64,000 nucleotides of DNA from Synechococcus sp. HK01-R (GTDB taxonomy: Bacteria; Cyanobacteriota; Cyanobacteriia; PCC-6307; Cyanobiaceae): NCBI RefSeq assembly GCF_014217855.1, contig NZ_CP059059.1:62001-126000 (forward strand), in the 5' to 3' direction. Shown in pieces: positions 13,850-22,905 of this stretch. Each line of letters opens with the position of its first letter. Positions within the stretch are counted from its first letter, which is position 1. The notes beneath the pieces were generated by a model. That model was given only the letters and a program-made list of their open reading frames with translations. It was not told the DNA's origin and searched no databases. The position numbers were made by a program, and so were the translations under genes.

Positions 13850-14539
13850 AGATCAATTCCTTTTGATGACTTACATCACCTCAAATTGATTTGCGTCACC
13901 CACAATTCAGTTTTCACTCATTGCAGTTGAGGCCTCCTTTCAGCTGACACAGAAAGGGTTCTTAAGAGTGCACTTCTAGATTTCTCTATCCATGACTTTC
14001 CAGGATCTCAGATCCGGTTGTTGCTCCATCAATTCGCACACCGGCAACAGTCAGGCTCGTGAAAACCTCACCGTTGCAGCGAATGACTTCATCGCAACGA
14101 CATTGTTTGACGGGACCTCACACCTTCATCGCTCTTTCATCAAAGCCTTCCACTCACCTCGCGGCTCGTTTCAAGACCTCGACGCGATGAAAGCGTCAGT
14201 TCCTAAACTTTTCGATTGTCCAGGTTCTGCCGTCGCGCTCCCTCTCAGGAGCGGTGGGCTGTGCGGCCTCTCGCGACCGCTTGTGAAACTTACAACACCG
14301 TGGGATCGCTCCCTCTTGGTCTTGTAAGCACCGATCGAACCACACAAAAGCTCTCGCTTCCCTTGTGCTCCTCCCGGCTGCGCCTTCCGCCCTTCGGCTT
14401 CCTGCGCAGTCCAAAAACATAACCCATCAACTCCCCTACTCGCAACCTCAGGGGCGTCACCAGATCTCCAGACTTGCTTCCACTGGCCAAAACGCTTGCA
14501 ATCACTACGGTCTGATCAGGATCTCCTGAGCAACGAACC
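13850..14539. other. Intergenic region: rRNA leader and divergent promoters
   Basis: About 690 bp without a credible gene between 16S rRNA and the divergent invertase gene. It must contain the rRNA promoter and leader on the minus strand and the invertase promoter on the plus strand. I could not assign a convincing -35/-10 pair. Short frames of 70-140 codons on both strands look like noise. Confidence 0.6.
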
Positions 14540-15991
14540 ATGGCAGGTCGATTCAGCCAGCAGCACCAGCGTGTGCGACCCAGCTCCAAGGAAGACCAAG
14601 TCGTCGAGAAGGCAAGGGAGCATTTCGAACGCACTCTGATTTCCGTTGGTGGTGCACTGGCGGGAAGCGTGGCGGCACTGGAGCACCCCAGCTCCGACGG
14701 AGCTCTCAACTACGGAGAGATCTTCCTGCGCGACAACGTGCCGGTGATGGTTTACCTGCTAACCCAGCGCCGCTTCGATGTGGTGAAGCAGTTCCTGAGT
14801 GTGTGCCTGGATCTTCAGAGCACCACCTACCAGACCCGCGGTGTTTTCCCCACCAGTTTCGTGGAGGAAAACCAGGAGCTGATCGCCGACTACGGACAAC
14901 GATCGATCGGAAGGATCACATCCGTCGATGCGAGCCTCTGGTGGCCAGTGATCTGCTGGCTCTACGTCAAACACAGCGGCGATCACAGTTTCGGCGCCAG
15001 CCAAAAAGTGCAGCGGGGGATCCAGCTGCTGCTTGATCTGGTCCTGCATCCAACCTTCGAGGGCACCCCCGTGCTCTTCGTGCCGGACTGCGCGTTCATG
15101 ATTGATCGTCCAATGGACGTGTGGGGCGCACCACTCGAAGTGGAAGTGCTGCTCTATGGCTCGCTTCGCAGCTGCATCCACCTCATGGAACTCTGCAGAA
15201 GTCAGCACAACAGCAGGCTGCTCGATCAGCGCCTGGTGCTCACGAGGCAATGGGTGCATGACCTGCGCGGCTTCCTCTTGAAGCACTACTGGGTCACCAG
15301 CAAGACGATGCAAGTGCTTCGACGACGGCCCACAGAACAGTACGGGGAGAACCAGCACCAGAACGAATTCAACGTTCAGCCCCAGGTCATCCCCGACTGG
15401 TTGCAGGACTGGCTGGAAAACCGCGGCGGCTATCTGATTGGCAACATGCGAACCGGCAGACCCGACTTTCGCTTCTACAGCCTGGGAAATTCACTGGCCT
15501 GTCTCTTCGGCTTGCTGACCAGCCCCCAGCAGCGGGCACTATTCCGCCTGGTCTTGCACAACCGTGACGATCTGATGGCCCAGATGCCCATGCGCATATG
15601 CCATCCGCCGATGGACGGTCTCGAATGGCAGAACAAAACTGGCTCAGACCCCAAAAACTGGCCATGGAGCTACCACAACGGTGGACACTGGCCAAGCCTT
15701 CTCTGGTTTTTCGGTGCTTCCATCCTTCTGCATGAGCGGCGAAACCCACACGCCGACGTTCTGCTCATGGGCCAAATGAAGGCTCTTCTTGAAGAGAGCT
15801 ATTGGAGTCATCTCAACCAACTGCCCCGTCAGCAATGGGCCGAATACTTCGATGGGCCAACAGGGACCTGGGTAGGACAACAGTCCCGCACCTACCAAAC
15901 CTGGACGATCGTCGGATTCTTACTCCTGCATCACATGCTGAGGGTCAACCCTGACGATGTCGACATCCTGAGTCTGGACGATCAGCCATAA
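14540..15991 (+). CDS. Neutral/alkaline invertase (GH100)
   Basis: A 483-residue enzyme that hydrolyses sucrose to glucose and fructose in the cytoplasm. Family GH100 signatures are present: YGEIFLRDNVPVMVYLL, TRGVFPTSFVE, RITSVDASLWWP (with the catalytic Asp), the GNSLACLFGL stretch and WPWSYHNGGHWPSLLW. Length agrees with bacterial members. The ATG at 14540 follows a weak purine stretch. The gene is single, ended by a bidirectional terminator shared with petD. Confidence 0.94.
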   Translation: MAGRFSQQHQRVRPSSKEDQVVEKAREHFERTLISVGGALAGSVAALEHPSSDGALNYGEIFLRDNVPVMVYLLTQRRFDVVKQFLSVCLDLQSTTYQTRGVFPTSFVEENQELIADYGQRSIGRITSVDASLWWPVICWLYVKHSGDHSFGASQKVQRGIQLLLDLVLHPTFEGTPVLFVPDCAFMIDRPMDVWGAPLEVEVLLYGSLRSCIHLMELCRSQHNSRLLDQRLVLTRQWVHDLRGFLLKHYWVTSKTMQVLRRRPTEQYGENQHQNEFNVQPQVIPDWLQDWLENRGGYLIGNMRTGRPDFRFYSLGNSLACLFGLLTSPQQRALFRLVLHNRDDLMAQMPMRICHPPMDGLEWQNKTGSDPKNWPWSYHNGGHWPSLLWFFGASILLHERRNPHADVLLMGQMKALLEESYWSHLNQLPRQQWAEYFDGPTGTWVGQQSRTYQTWTIVGFLLLHHMLRVNPDDVDILSLDDQP

Positions 15992-16016
15992 AAAAACCCG
16001 GCCAAAGGCCGGGTTT
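15991..16016. terminator. Bidirectional intrinsic terminator
   Basis: A perfect CCCGGCC / GGCCGGG stem with an AAA loop, flanked by an A run on the left and TTT on the right, between the convergent invertase and petD genes. It suits termination from both sides; the A run gives the better U tract for petBD. Confidence 0.85.
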
Positions 16017-16042
16017 CATTCCTGCAAAGAGCAGGACGTTGC

Positions 16043-16525
16043 TCAGAAGAGACCGAGGGTCAGAGACTTGTCGATCGGGAGTGCAGCACCAATACCCAGG
16101 TAGATGGTCGTGAGAGTTCCGAAGAGGAAAACGGCCATCGCCACTGGACGGCGGAAGGGGTTCTGGAACTTGTTGAAGCTCTCAATGAAGGGAACCAGCA
16201 TCAGGCCCAGAGGAACAAGCGTCTGCAGAGCGATACCGAGAAGCTTGTTGGGGACAACCCGCAGAATCTGGAACACGGGGTAGAGGTACCACTCAGGAAG
16301 AATTTCGAGAGGGGTAGCAAAGGGATCAGCCTTGTCGCCGAGCATGGCCGGATCAAGAACGGCGAGGCCCACCACACAGGCAAAGGTTCCCAGAATCACA
16401 ACCGGGAAGATGTAGAGGAGATCGTTGGGCCAGGCAGGCTCACCGTAATAGTTGTGGCCCATGCCCTTGGCCAGCTTGGCCCGCAGCTTTGGATCGGTGA
16501 GATCCGGCTTCTTGAGGATGTGCAT
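16043..16525 (-). CDS. petD: Cytochrome b6f complex subunit IV
   Basis: A 160-residue protein starting [20 protein letters not shown], with three transmembrane segments (about 37-57, 95-115, 127-150) and the quinol-site motif PEWYLYP. With PetB it forms the equivalent of cytochrome b in the thylakoid b6f complex. It lies 77 bp downstream of petB in a petBD operon. Confidence 0.98.
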   Translation of the reverse strand: MHILKKPDLTDPKLRAKLAKGMGHNYYGEPAWPNDLLYIFPVVILGTFACVVGLAVLDPAMLGDKADPFATPLEILPEWYLYPVFQILRVVPNKLLGIALQTLVPLGLMLVPFIESFNKFQNPFRRPVAMAVFLFGTLTTIYLGIGAALPIDKSLTLGLF

Positions 16526-16602
16526 GATGCAGGACGGGGTTGTACGAACGGTAGAAAAAGCTGTTCGGTATCCGCTTCAGGATGTGAAGCGAATGAAATG
16601 GA

Positions 16603-17259
16603 TCACAAGGGGCCGGAGATGCCCTGCTTCCGAATCATCAGGAAGTGCATGAGCATGAACACGGCCAGCAGCCAGGGCATCACAAACGTGTGGAGGCTGT
16701 AGAAGCGGGTCAAGGTGGACTGACCAACGCTCTCACCACCGCGAAGCAGCTCAACCATGAAATCGCCGACCACAGGAATGGCGGCGGGAACGCCAGACAC
16801 GATCTTCACAGCCCAGTAACCAACCTGATCCCAGGGGAGTGAGTAGCCAGTCACACCGAAGGACACGGTGATCACGGCCATGGTCACGCCCGTCACCCAG
16901 GTGAGCTCACGGGGACGCTTGAACCCCCCGGTGAGATAAACGCGGAACACGTGAAGAATCAGCATCAGCACCATCATGGAGGCGCTCCAGCGATGGACCG
17001 AGCGGATCAACCATCCGAAGCTGACGTCGGTCATCAGGTACTGAACCGAGCTGTAGGCCTCTGCCACCGTCGGCTTGTAATAAAAGGTCATCGCGAACCC
17101 AGTCGCGAACTGAATCAGGAAACAGACCAGGGTGATCCCGCCCAGGCAATAAAAGATGTTGACGTGGGGTGGGACGTACTTGCTGCTGATGTCATCAGCG
17201 ATGTCTTGGATTTCAAGACGTTCCTGGAACCAGTCGTAGACGGGTGAGGAGTTCGCCAT
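16603..17259 (-). CDS. petB: Cytochrome b6
   Basis: A 218-residue integral membrane protein with four helices and the four haem-ligand His residues (in [27 protein letters not shown] and LMHFLMIRK). The haem c(n) Cys is in IFYCLGG. It carries electrons through the b6f complex. It starts [16 protein letters not shown] and is divergent from ctpA, with about 60 bp between the starts. petB is a widely used marker for typing marine Synechococcus clades, so this gene can place the strain. Confidence 0.98.
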   Translation of the reverse strand: MANSSPVYDWFQERLEIQDIADDISSKYVPPHVNIFYCLGGITLVCFLIQFATGFAMTFYYKPTVAEAYSSVQYLMTDVSFGWLIRSVHRWSASMMVLMLILHVFRVYLTGGFKRPRELTWVTGVTMAVITVSFGVTGYSLPWDQVGYWAVKIVSGVPAAIPVVGDFMVELLRGGESVGQSTLTRFYSLHTFVMPWLLAVFMLMHFLMIRKQGISGPL

Positions 17260-17318
17260 GCAGAGGTGGGCTTGGATTGCGAGAGTCTACTGAACACGTT
17301 CCAGCGATCGCGTCCGGG

Positions 17319-18602
17319 ATGAAGCCAATGTTGCCGACTGTTAACGACCTGGCAAACCAATTGCGGCGACTGGCTTGTGGGCTGATCAGCCTGCTCGTGA
17401 TCGCCCTCGCCATCGCCCCTCAAGCCCTGGCGCTCAACGATGCGCAGCAGCTCGTGGTGGAGAGCTGGAAGCTGGTGAACCAGAGCTATGTCGACCCGTC
17501 GCGCTTCGATGCCATCCACTGGCGAAGGCTGCGCCAGAAAGCCCTAGAGGGATCCATCGAATCCAGTGGCCAGGCCTATGACGCCATCGATGCCATGCTC
17601 GCGCCGATCGGCGATCCCTACACCCGACTGTTGCGGCCAGCGGACTACGACGTCATGAAGGCCAGTAACGAAGGCAGCCTCAGCGGAGTAGGGCTGCAAC
17701 TTGGGCACCGCAGTGATGACGGCAAGATCGTGGTGATCGCGGCCCTCGAGGGCTCACCCGCGGCTGATGCAGGCCTGGTCAGTGGCACGTTGGTGCTGGC
17801 CGTGAATGGAGAAACCACAGAAAGCCTTGGGCTCGAAGCCACGGCTGCCCGCCTTCGCGGCGAGGCGGGAACCCAGGTGGTGCTCACCTTGCTGTCAGCG
17901 GATGACACCCAGAGCGAAGTAACGCTCGAGCGTCGGTATGTGGATCTCAGGCCAGTGCGTACAAGGCGCCTACGCAGCGACAGTCACACGCTTGGATACC
18001 TGCGGATCACCCAATTCAGCGATGGTGTGCCAGACCAAGTGCAGGAAGCACTACGAGAGCTCTCCGAGAAGGGAATTGAGGGCCTGGTGCTCGACCTTCG
18101 CAACAACTCCGGAGGGCTGGTCAGTGCTGGTTTGAGCGTGGCAGATGCCTTCCTCAGCAATCAGCCGATCGTGGAAACCCGCAACCGAGATGGAATCGCC
18201 GATCCCATTCAGGCTGGTCAGGGGGAGATTTACAGCGGGCCGATGGTCACCCTTGTCAATCAAGGGACGGCCAGCGCGAGTGAAATTCTGGCGGGTGCCC
18301 TCCAAGACGACGGGCGCTCCCAGCTGCTCGGAAGCCGAACCTTTGGCAAAGGACTGATCCAGACCCTGACCAATCTCAGTGATGGCAGCGGTCTGGCCAT
18401 CACTGTGGCGGGCTACGTCACACCAAGCGGCCGGGACATCCAGGGTCAAGGACTGGAGCCAGATCGCCTGCTGGATCAGCCAGAGCCCTTGAATCCTGGA
18501 GGCGAAGGAGATCGCTGGCTCCTGGATGCCGAACGGTTTATGGAATCGCTACTGGATCGCAGAACGGCGTCCACGGACCCGGAACCCGACCCGCAGCCAT
18601 GA
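17319..18602 (+). CDS. ctpA: Carboxyl-terminal processing protease
   Basis: About 427 residues. An N-terminal membrane/signal segment (LACGLISLLVIALAIAPQAL) targets the lumen, followed by a PDZ domain (GVGLQLG to about residue 200) and an S41 protease domain with the Ser in TASASEILAGAL and the Lys in FGKGLIQTL. CtpA trims the C-terminal tail of precursor D1 (PsbA) so that the manganese cluster can assemble. The ATG at 17319 is preferred; 17328 is another option and the frame from 17244 is unlikely as it overlaps petB. The stop overlaps the next gene by 4 bp. Confidence 0.92.
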   Translation: MKPMLPTVNDLANQLRRLACGLISLLVIALAIAPQALALNDAQQLVVESWKLVNQSYVDPSRFDAIHWRRLRQKALEGSIESSGQAYDAIDAMLAPIGDPYTRLLRPADYDVMKASNEGSLSGVGLQLGHRSDDGKIVVIAALEGSPAADAGLVSGTLVLAVNGETTESLGLEATAARLRGEAGTQVVLTLLSADDTQSEVTLERRYVDLRPVRTRRLRSDSHTLGYLRITQFSDGVPDQVQEALRELSEKGIEGLVLDLRNNSGGLVSAGLSVADAFLSNQPIVETRNRDGIADPIQAGQGEIYSGPMVTLVNQGTASASEILAGALQDDGRSQLLGSRTFGKGLIQTLTNLSDGSGLAITVAGYVTPSGRDIQGQGLEPDRLLDQPEPLNPGGEGDRWLLDAERFMESLLDRRTASTDPEPDPQP

Positions 18603-19855
18603 GCAGCCGAACATTCCACGACCCCCTCCATCGCAGCATCCGGCTCGATGCCAGCCGGCCCGCTGAGGCCATGGTCATGGCCCTCGTCGACAGCCAACCA
18701 TTCCAACGCCTACGTCGTATCCGACAACTGGGTCCCGCCTTTCTCACCTTTCACGGTGCTGAATCGAGTCGTTTCACCCATTCCCTTGGGGTTTTTCATC
18801 TGGCGCGCCAGGCCCTTGATCGGCTGGTGTCCAAAGACCCCACCCTGGAATGCCATCGCGGCACCCTGTATGCCGCGGCACTTCTCCATGATCTGGGCCA
18901 TGGACCGCTCAGTCATACCGGCGAGGAGATGTTCGGTCTGCATCACGAGCAGTGGTCAGCGCGACTCGTGCGTGAGCACCCACAGATCCGCCCGTTGCTC
19001 GATGCCCACAGCGCTGGCACGGCTGATGCTGTGGCCAACCTGCTGGGGCATGACAAGGCTGAACGCAGCGTGATCAAAGCGCTCGTCAGCAGCCAATTGG
19101 ATTGCGACCGTCTGGACTATCTACTGCGCGACAGCTACAGCACTGGAACCCGCTACGGACAACTCGATCTGGAGCGAATCCTTTCGGCGCTCACCCTGGC
19201 ACCTGATGGTGAACTGGCCATCCATCCGAAGGGGCTGATGGCAGTGGAGCACTACCTCGTGGTGCGCAATCTGATGTACCGCAGTGTTTACAGCCATCGA
19301 CTCAATGTGGTTTGCAACTGGCTTCTGGAACAGGTGATCCGCATCGCCCGACAGCTCGGCCCCGGGGATGTCTGGTGCGATGCGGTTTTGAAGCGGTGGC
19401 TGTGGTCGCCCAAACAGTTGGATCTCAACGCGTTCCTCGCCAATGACGATCTACGGACCGGGTACCACCTACTGCGCTGGGCAGAGGACGGCCCAGCACC
19501 TCTGGCCAACCTCTGCCAACGCTTTCTCGATCGACAGCTCCTCAAGGCCAGTGCCGTCGAGCATCTGAGCAGCGAACAGCAGCTTGAGGCCCTTGCTCTC
19601 GCCAGACGCCTTTCTGAGCAGCAGGGCATGGATGCGGAAACCTGCTGCGGACTCCGTCATCAGCAACTGCGGGGGTATCACCCCTACCGAGGCGGGCTAC
19701 GTCTCTGGGATGGCCAGCGCTTACTTGCCCTCGAGCAGGAATCACCTCTTGTACAAAGTCTGACCACGCCAGCCGCAAGCGCCTGGCTCATCCACCCTCG
19801 GGAGATCGAAACAGAGCTTCGCAGCCACCTGGGCACCCATGGCTTCGGCGCCTAG
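18599..19855 (+). CDS. HD-domain phosphohydrolase
   Basis: A 418-residue HD-superfamily protein with the metal-binding set R..HSLG, ALLHDLGHGPLSH and SQLDCDRLDYLLRDS. Homologues are often annotated as dGTPase-like or 'HD superfamily phosphohydrolase' of the YwfO type; the substrate is unknown. Its ATG overlaps the ctpA stop (ATGA), so it is probably cotranslated. A short gap separates it from minC. Confidence 0.9.
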   Translation: MSSRTFHDPLHRSIRLDASRPAEAMVMALVDSQPFQRLRRIRQLGPAFLTFHGAESSRFTHSLGVFHLARQALDRLVSKDPTLECHRGTLYAAALLHDLGHGPLSHTGEEMFGLHHEQWSARLVREHPQIRPLLDAHSAGTADAVANLLGHDKAERSVIKALVSSQLDCDRLDYLLRDSYSTGTRYGQLDLERILSALTLAPDGELAIHPKGLMAVEHYLVVRNLMYRSVYSHRLNVVCNWLLEQVIRIARQLGPGDVWCDAVLKRWLWSPKQLDLNAFLANDDLRTGYHLLRWAEDGPAPLANLCQRFLDRQLLKASAVEHLSSEQQLEALALARRLSEQQGMDAETCCGLRHQQLRGYHPYRGGLRLWDGQRLLALEQESPLVQSLTTPAASAWLIHPREIETELRSHLGTHGFGA

Positions 19856-19864
19856 CGTTTGCCC

Positions 19865-20563
19865 ATGCCTGCGCCGCTTTTTGAAGCCAGATCCCAGGAA
19901 GACGTGACTTACCGACTTCGGCTTCCCCCCTTCCTGGAGCGTGACTGGCAGGAAGCGCTGCCTGATCTACTCGCCAACTGTCCGCCAGGGCCCGTGGATC
20001 TCGATTGCGGAACCTGGCCTCTCAACGTGCGAGACCTTCACCATCTAATCGACACCCTCGAACGGGAAGGACTCTCGATCAACGGCCTGGAAGCCTGCAG
20101 AAGTGAAACGGTCATCAGTGCCAATGCCCTTGGCCTACAGGCCCGCCTGCGGATGGAACACCTGCAGATCAAGCCCGTAGCTGACGCTGCAGCAGGCCTG
20201 CGGCTCCATCAGGGCACCTTGAGGTCTGGGGATCACGTCAACGCCCAGGGCCACCTTCTACTGGTCGGTGATGTGAACCCTGGCGCCCGCGTGTCAGCAG
20301 CTGGTGATGTTCTGGTCTGGGGGCGACTGAGGGGCGTTGCCCATGCAGGCTGCCTAGGCAACAGCGAGGCCAAGATCGTGGCGCTCCAGTTGCGGCCACT
20401 GCAACTGCGGATCGCTGATTGCGTTGCCCGTGGACCGGACGAGCAGCCTCAACCTGGCTTTGCGGAGCAAGCCCGCATTGTGAATGGAGAAATCGTGATT
20501 GAAGCCGCCCAGCCACTGCCCCCGATCGTTCCTGCAACAGAGCGGGACGATTCCCTGGCCTGA
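19865..20563 (+). CDS. minC: Septum site-determining protein MinC
   Basis: About 232 residues. The C-terminal beta-helix domain (DVNAQGHLLLVGDVNPGA-like, residues about 120-200) is clear: GDHVNAQGHLLLVGDVNPGA, GDVLVWGRLRGVAHAG and IVALQLRPLQLRI. The N-terminal domain is divergent. MinC inhibits FtsZ and is positioned by MinD. The ATG at 19865 is chosen. It is the first gene of a minC-minD-minE operon. Confidence 0.93.
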   Translation: MPAPLFEARSQEDVTYRLRLPPFLERDWQEALPDLLANCPPGPVDLDCGTWPLNVRDLHHLIDTLEREGLSINGLEACRSETVISANALGLQARLRMEHLQIKPVADAAAGLRLHQGTLRSGDHVNAQGHLLLVGDVNPGARVSAAGDVLVWGRLRGVAHAGCLGNSEAKIVALQLRPLQLRIADCVARGPDEQPQPGFAEQARIVNGEIVIEAAQPLPPIVPATERDDSLA

Positions 20564-20605
20564 ATGCGTCACCCCCTTTAGGCTGCCCTGACTTCCCGGG
20601 ACCCC

Positions 20606-21421
20606 GTGGCGCCAACCTCGCGAACGATCCTGATCTGCTCTGGCAAAGGCGGTGTCGGCAAAACGACCCTCACAGCCAATCTGGGCATTGCCCTGGCCAG
20701 GCAAGGTCAGAAAACCGTTGTACTGGATGCCGATTTTGGCCTTCGCAACCTCGATCTTCTGCTGGGCCTCGAAAACAGAATCGTCTACACAGCGCAGGAG
20801 GTTCTGGCTCAGACCTGCCGACTCGAACAAGCCCTCGTACGCCACAAGCAAGAGCCCAACCTCGCCCTGCTTCCGGCGGGCAATCCCCGCATGCTCGAGT
20901 GGCTCAAACCCGAAGACATGCAATCCATCGTGAGCATGCTTCAAAAACAGTTCGACTACGTGCTGATCGACTGTCCTGCCGGGATCGAGGACGGATTCAA
21001 GAATGCAGCCGCTGCAGCCCGCGAGGCCATCGTGATTACCACTCCCGAGGTTTCAGCAGTTCGCGACGCCGACCGGGTGATCGGGCTTCTCAACACCAGA
21101 GGGGTTTCGCCGGTGCAGCTGGTTCTCAATCGAGTGCGGCCAAAAATGATGGCGAACCAAGAAATGCTGGCGGTTGATGATGTCACCGACATCCTCGCCC
21201 TCCCCCTGCTGGGACTTGTGCTGGAGGATGAACAGGTGATCGTGAGCACAAACCGGGGTGAGCCACTCACCCTGAATGGTGGCGGCTCACCTGCAGCCCG
21301 TGCTTACGCCAACATTGCACGCCGCTTGCAGGGAGAGGACGTTCCTCTCACCGACCCTGCAAAAGAAGGACGTGGGCTACGCGCCAAGGTGCGCCGGCTG
21401 ATGCAAAAGAAGATTTTCTGA
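20606..21421 (+). CDS. minD: Septum site-determining ATPase MinD
   Basis: A 271-residue deviant-Walker ATPase: P loop [17 protein letters not shown], switch [15 protein letters not shown] and [10 protein letters not shown]. The C-terminal end ([15 protein letters not shown]) is the expected amphipathic membrane-targeting helix. It starts with GTG at 20606. MinD recruits MinC to the membrane and is released by MinE. Confidence 0.97.
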   Translation: MAPTSRTILICSGKGGVGKTTLTANLGIALARQGQKTVVLDADFGLRNLDLLLGLENRIVYTAQEVLAQTCRLEQALVRHKQEPNLALLPAGNPRMLEWLKPEDMQSIVSMLQKQFDYVLIDCPAGIEDGFKNAAAAAREAIVITTPEVSAVRDADRVIGLLNTRGVSPVQLVLNRVRPKMMANQEMLAVDDVTDILALPLLGLVLEDEQVIVSTNRGEPLTLNGGGSPAARAYANIARRLQGEDVPLTDPAKEGRGLRAKVRRLMQKKIF

Positions 21422-21425
21422 AGCG

Positions 21426-21728
21426 ATGACCCTGCGCGACATCCTCGACAAACTGCTCGGACGCCAGCCAGCCAGTGCCACCACAGCACGGGAACGTTTG
21501 CAGCTGGTGCTTGCCCACGATCGCAGCGATCTCAGCCCCGAACTTCTGGAGCAGATGCGCAAAGAGATCCTTGAGGTCGTGGCGAAGTACGTAGAAATCG
21601 ACCTGGATCATGGCGACGTAAGCCTGGAGACCGAAGACCGGGTGACCGCGCTTGTGGCGAACCTGCCCATCCGCCGCCCCCTGGCCATTCCAACCCGCAA
21701 CAACGACCAAGAGACAGTCGACGCCTGA
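21426..21728 (+). CDS. minE: Cell division topological specificity factor MinE
   Basis: A 100-residue protein beginning [19 protein letters not shown], with the MinD-binding and dimerisation core [26 protein letters not shown]. MinE triggers MinD ATPase activity and so keeps the division ring at mid-cell. It starts 4 bp after the minD stop. Confidence 0.96.
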   Translation: MTLRDILDKLLGRQPASATTARERLQLVLAHDRSDLSPELLEQMRKEILEVVAKYVEIDLDHGDVSLETEDRVTALVANLPIRRPLAIPTRNNDQETVDA

Positions 21729-21769
21729 GGGCGTCCCAGGGGAATGCTTGGCTCAGCAGCACTTTTGCC

Positions 21770-22012
21770 ATGCCGACCTCTGACCTCACCCCTGCGGAGC
21801 TCTCTGTCGTTCGCTTGCTGTTGGAAGGACTCAGCAACAAAGCCATCGCCCAGCGCAGGGTTCTCAGCATCCGCACCGTGGAGACCCACATCAGTCATGC
21901 CCTGGGCAAGACCGGCTGTCGCTCCAGGCTGGAGTTGATGCTCTGGATGCTGGCCAGGGAAAGGCATCAGAGGCCGGAGCCGGCCGGTACACTTCCCTCA
22001 TTGCCGGCTTAG
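21770..22012 (+). CDS. Small LuxR-type helix-turn-helix protein
   Basis: An 80-residue protein made almost entirely of a LuxR/GerE DNA-binding domain: LTPAELSVVRLLLEGLSNKA, then VLSIRTVETHISHALGKTGC and RSRLELMLWML. There is no receiver or sensor domain, so it is a stand-alone regulator of unknown target. Its last 10 bases, including the stop, lie inside tRNA-Thr, which is unusual. It lies 41 bp after minE and could be read from the same transcript. Confidence 0.8.
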   Translation: MPTSDLTPAELSVVRLLLEGLSNKAIAQRRVLSIRTVETHISHALGKTGCRSRLELMLWMLARERHQRPEPAGTLPSLPA

Positions 22013-22074
22013 CTCAGCGGTAGAGCAGCGCTTTTGTAAAGCGAAGGCCGTCGGTTCAAATCCGTCAGCCGGCT
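22003..22074 (+). tRNA. tRNA-Thr (UGU)
   Basis: A 72-nt cloverleaf from GCCGGCTTAGCTCAG to GTCAGCCGGCT, with the anticodon UGU in TTTTGTAAAG and the T arm GGTTCAAATCC. The acceptor stem GCCGGCT/AGCCGGC is perfect. CCA is not encoded. The 5' end overlaps the small LuxR gene. Confidence 0.95.
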
Positions 22075-22108
22075 TGGATGGTGATTGCAGTAAATCTTCG
22101 GGGCACTT

Positions 22109-22140
22109 TCCGTTCTCAGGACTGTCCGTTCTCAGGACTG
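22109..22140. repeat. Tandem 16-bp direct duplication
   Basis: TCCGTTCTCAGGACTG occurs twice back to back, at 22109-22124 and 22125-22140. The second copy contains the stop codon (22132-22134, minus strand) of the small membrane protein gene, so the duplication lies at its 3' end. Confidence 0.9.
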
Positions 22141-22296
22141 ACCAGATCGACCGGCAAGCAACCAGAGGCCAGTCAGAGCCAGGAGCCAGGGAAGAAAACC
22201 AAGGTTGAAAAGAGGGCTCGCAAAGCCAACCACTGGGAAGATCAGCCAGTGGGTCGCTGCCTGCAGCACCAGCACGATGGCGATCAACCAGAGCAT
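22132..22296 (-). CDS. Small hydrophobic membrane protein
   Basis: A 54-residue frame (MLWLIAIVLVLQAATHWLIF ... LAGRSGQS) with two hydrophobic segments at about 2-20 and 30-50 and almost no charge until the last residues. It overlaps the end of the tsaC-like gene by 13 bp and would be coupled to it. No family is recognised; the pattern of a short two-helix membrane protein is plausible but composition alone is not proof. Confidence 0.5.
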   Translation of the reverse strand: MLWLIAIVLVLQAATHWLIFPVVGFASPLFNLGFLPWLLALTGLWLLAGRSGQS

Positions 22297-22901
22297 GGGG
22301 GCTTCAGGTTCAGGCCTGTAGGCATCACAGCACCCTCTCGCAGGACTCGCCACTCCCCTGGACCGCTCCAGGCGAGAACGGTGCTTGCCAAGCCACTCGG
22401 AGCTGGCCAGGGCAGCGGAGCAAGCAGTGACAGCGAGGGAAAGCAACGCCAAGCGTCTCGAGCGTTGGTCGCAGCAGGCTCTCCGGACCGATTCACGCTT
22501 GTGGTGGCCAGGGGGCCGCTCCTGGCCAAGAGCGCTCTGGTGACTGCGCAATCGGGCACGCGCATGCCGAGTGTTGACGCCCCTGGGTGGAGCCTGTCAG
22601 TCATCGATCCTTGGGAGGGGAGCACCAAGGTGAGAGCGCCTGGCCAATGATCTGAGGCCAGAGCTTCCGCCTCCCGACGTGCATCGACCCGCGCGTGACA
22701 CAGCAGGTCCATGGCATCAGCGCCCATCAAGATCAGCGGCTTCTCCAAAGGACGCTGCTTCAGGCACCAGATCTGGCCAGCGTGATCCGGCAGTGCGGCC
22801 AGGGCCGGGAGGGTGTCGGTTGGAATCAACACGGGATTTCCACTTTGCAACTGAAGCAGCAGTGACTCGACTCCATCCCCATCAGGCATCAAAACTGGCA
22901 T
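22284..22901 (-). CDS. L-threonylcarbamoyladenylate synthase (Sua5/YrdC/TsaC family)
   Basis: About 205 residues of the YrdC fold, which makes threonylcarbamoyl-AMP for the t6A37 modification of tRNAs that read ANN codons. Family motifs are GNPVLIPTDTLPALAAL, CLKQRPLEKPLILM, WPGALTLVLP and GMRVPD. It is short, with no Sua5 C-terminal domain. The ATG at 22901 begins 5 bp after the prmC stop; the longer frame overlaps prmC. Confidence 0.88.
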   Translation of the reverse strand: MPVLMPDGDGVESLLLQLQSGNPVLIPTDTLPALAALPDHAGQIWCLKQRPLEKPLILMGADAMDLLCHARVDARREAEALASDHWPGALTLVLPSQGSMTDRLHPGASTLGMRVPDCAVTRALLARSGPLATTSVNRSGEPAATNARDAWRCFPSLSLLAPLPWPAPSGLASTVLAWSGPGEWRVLREGAVMPTGLNLKPPCSG

Positions 22902-22905
22902 CAAA

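Noticed and set aside
13850-14539. A protein-coding gene between 16S rRNA and the invertase
   Set aside because: The frames of 70-140 codons lack family features and overlap on opposite strands; the stretch is better explained as promoter and leader sequence.
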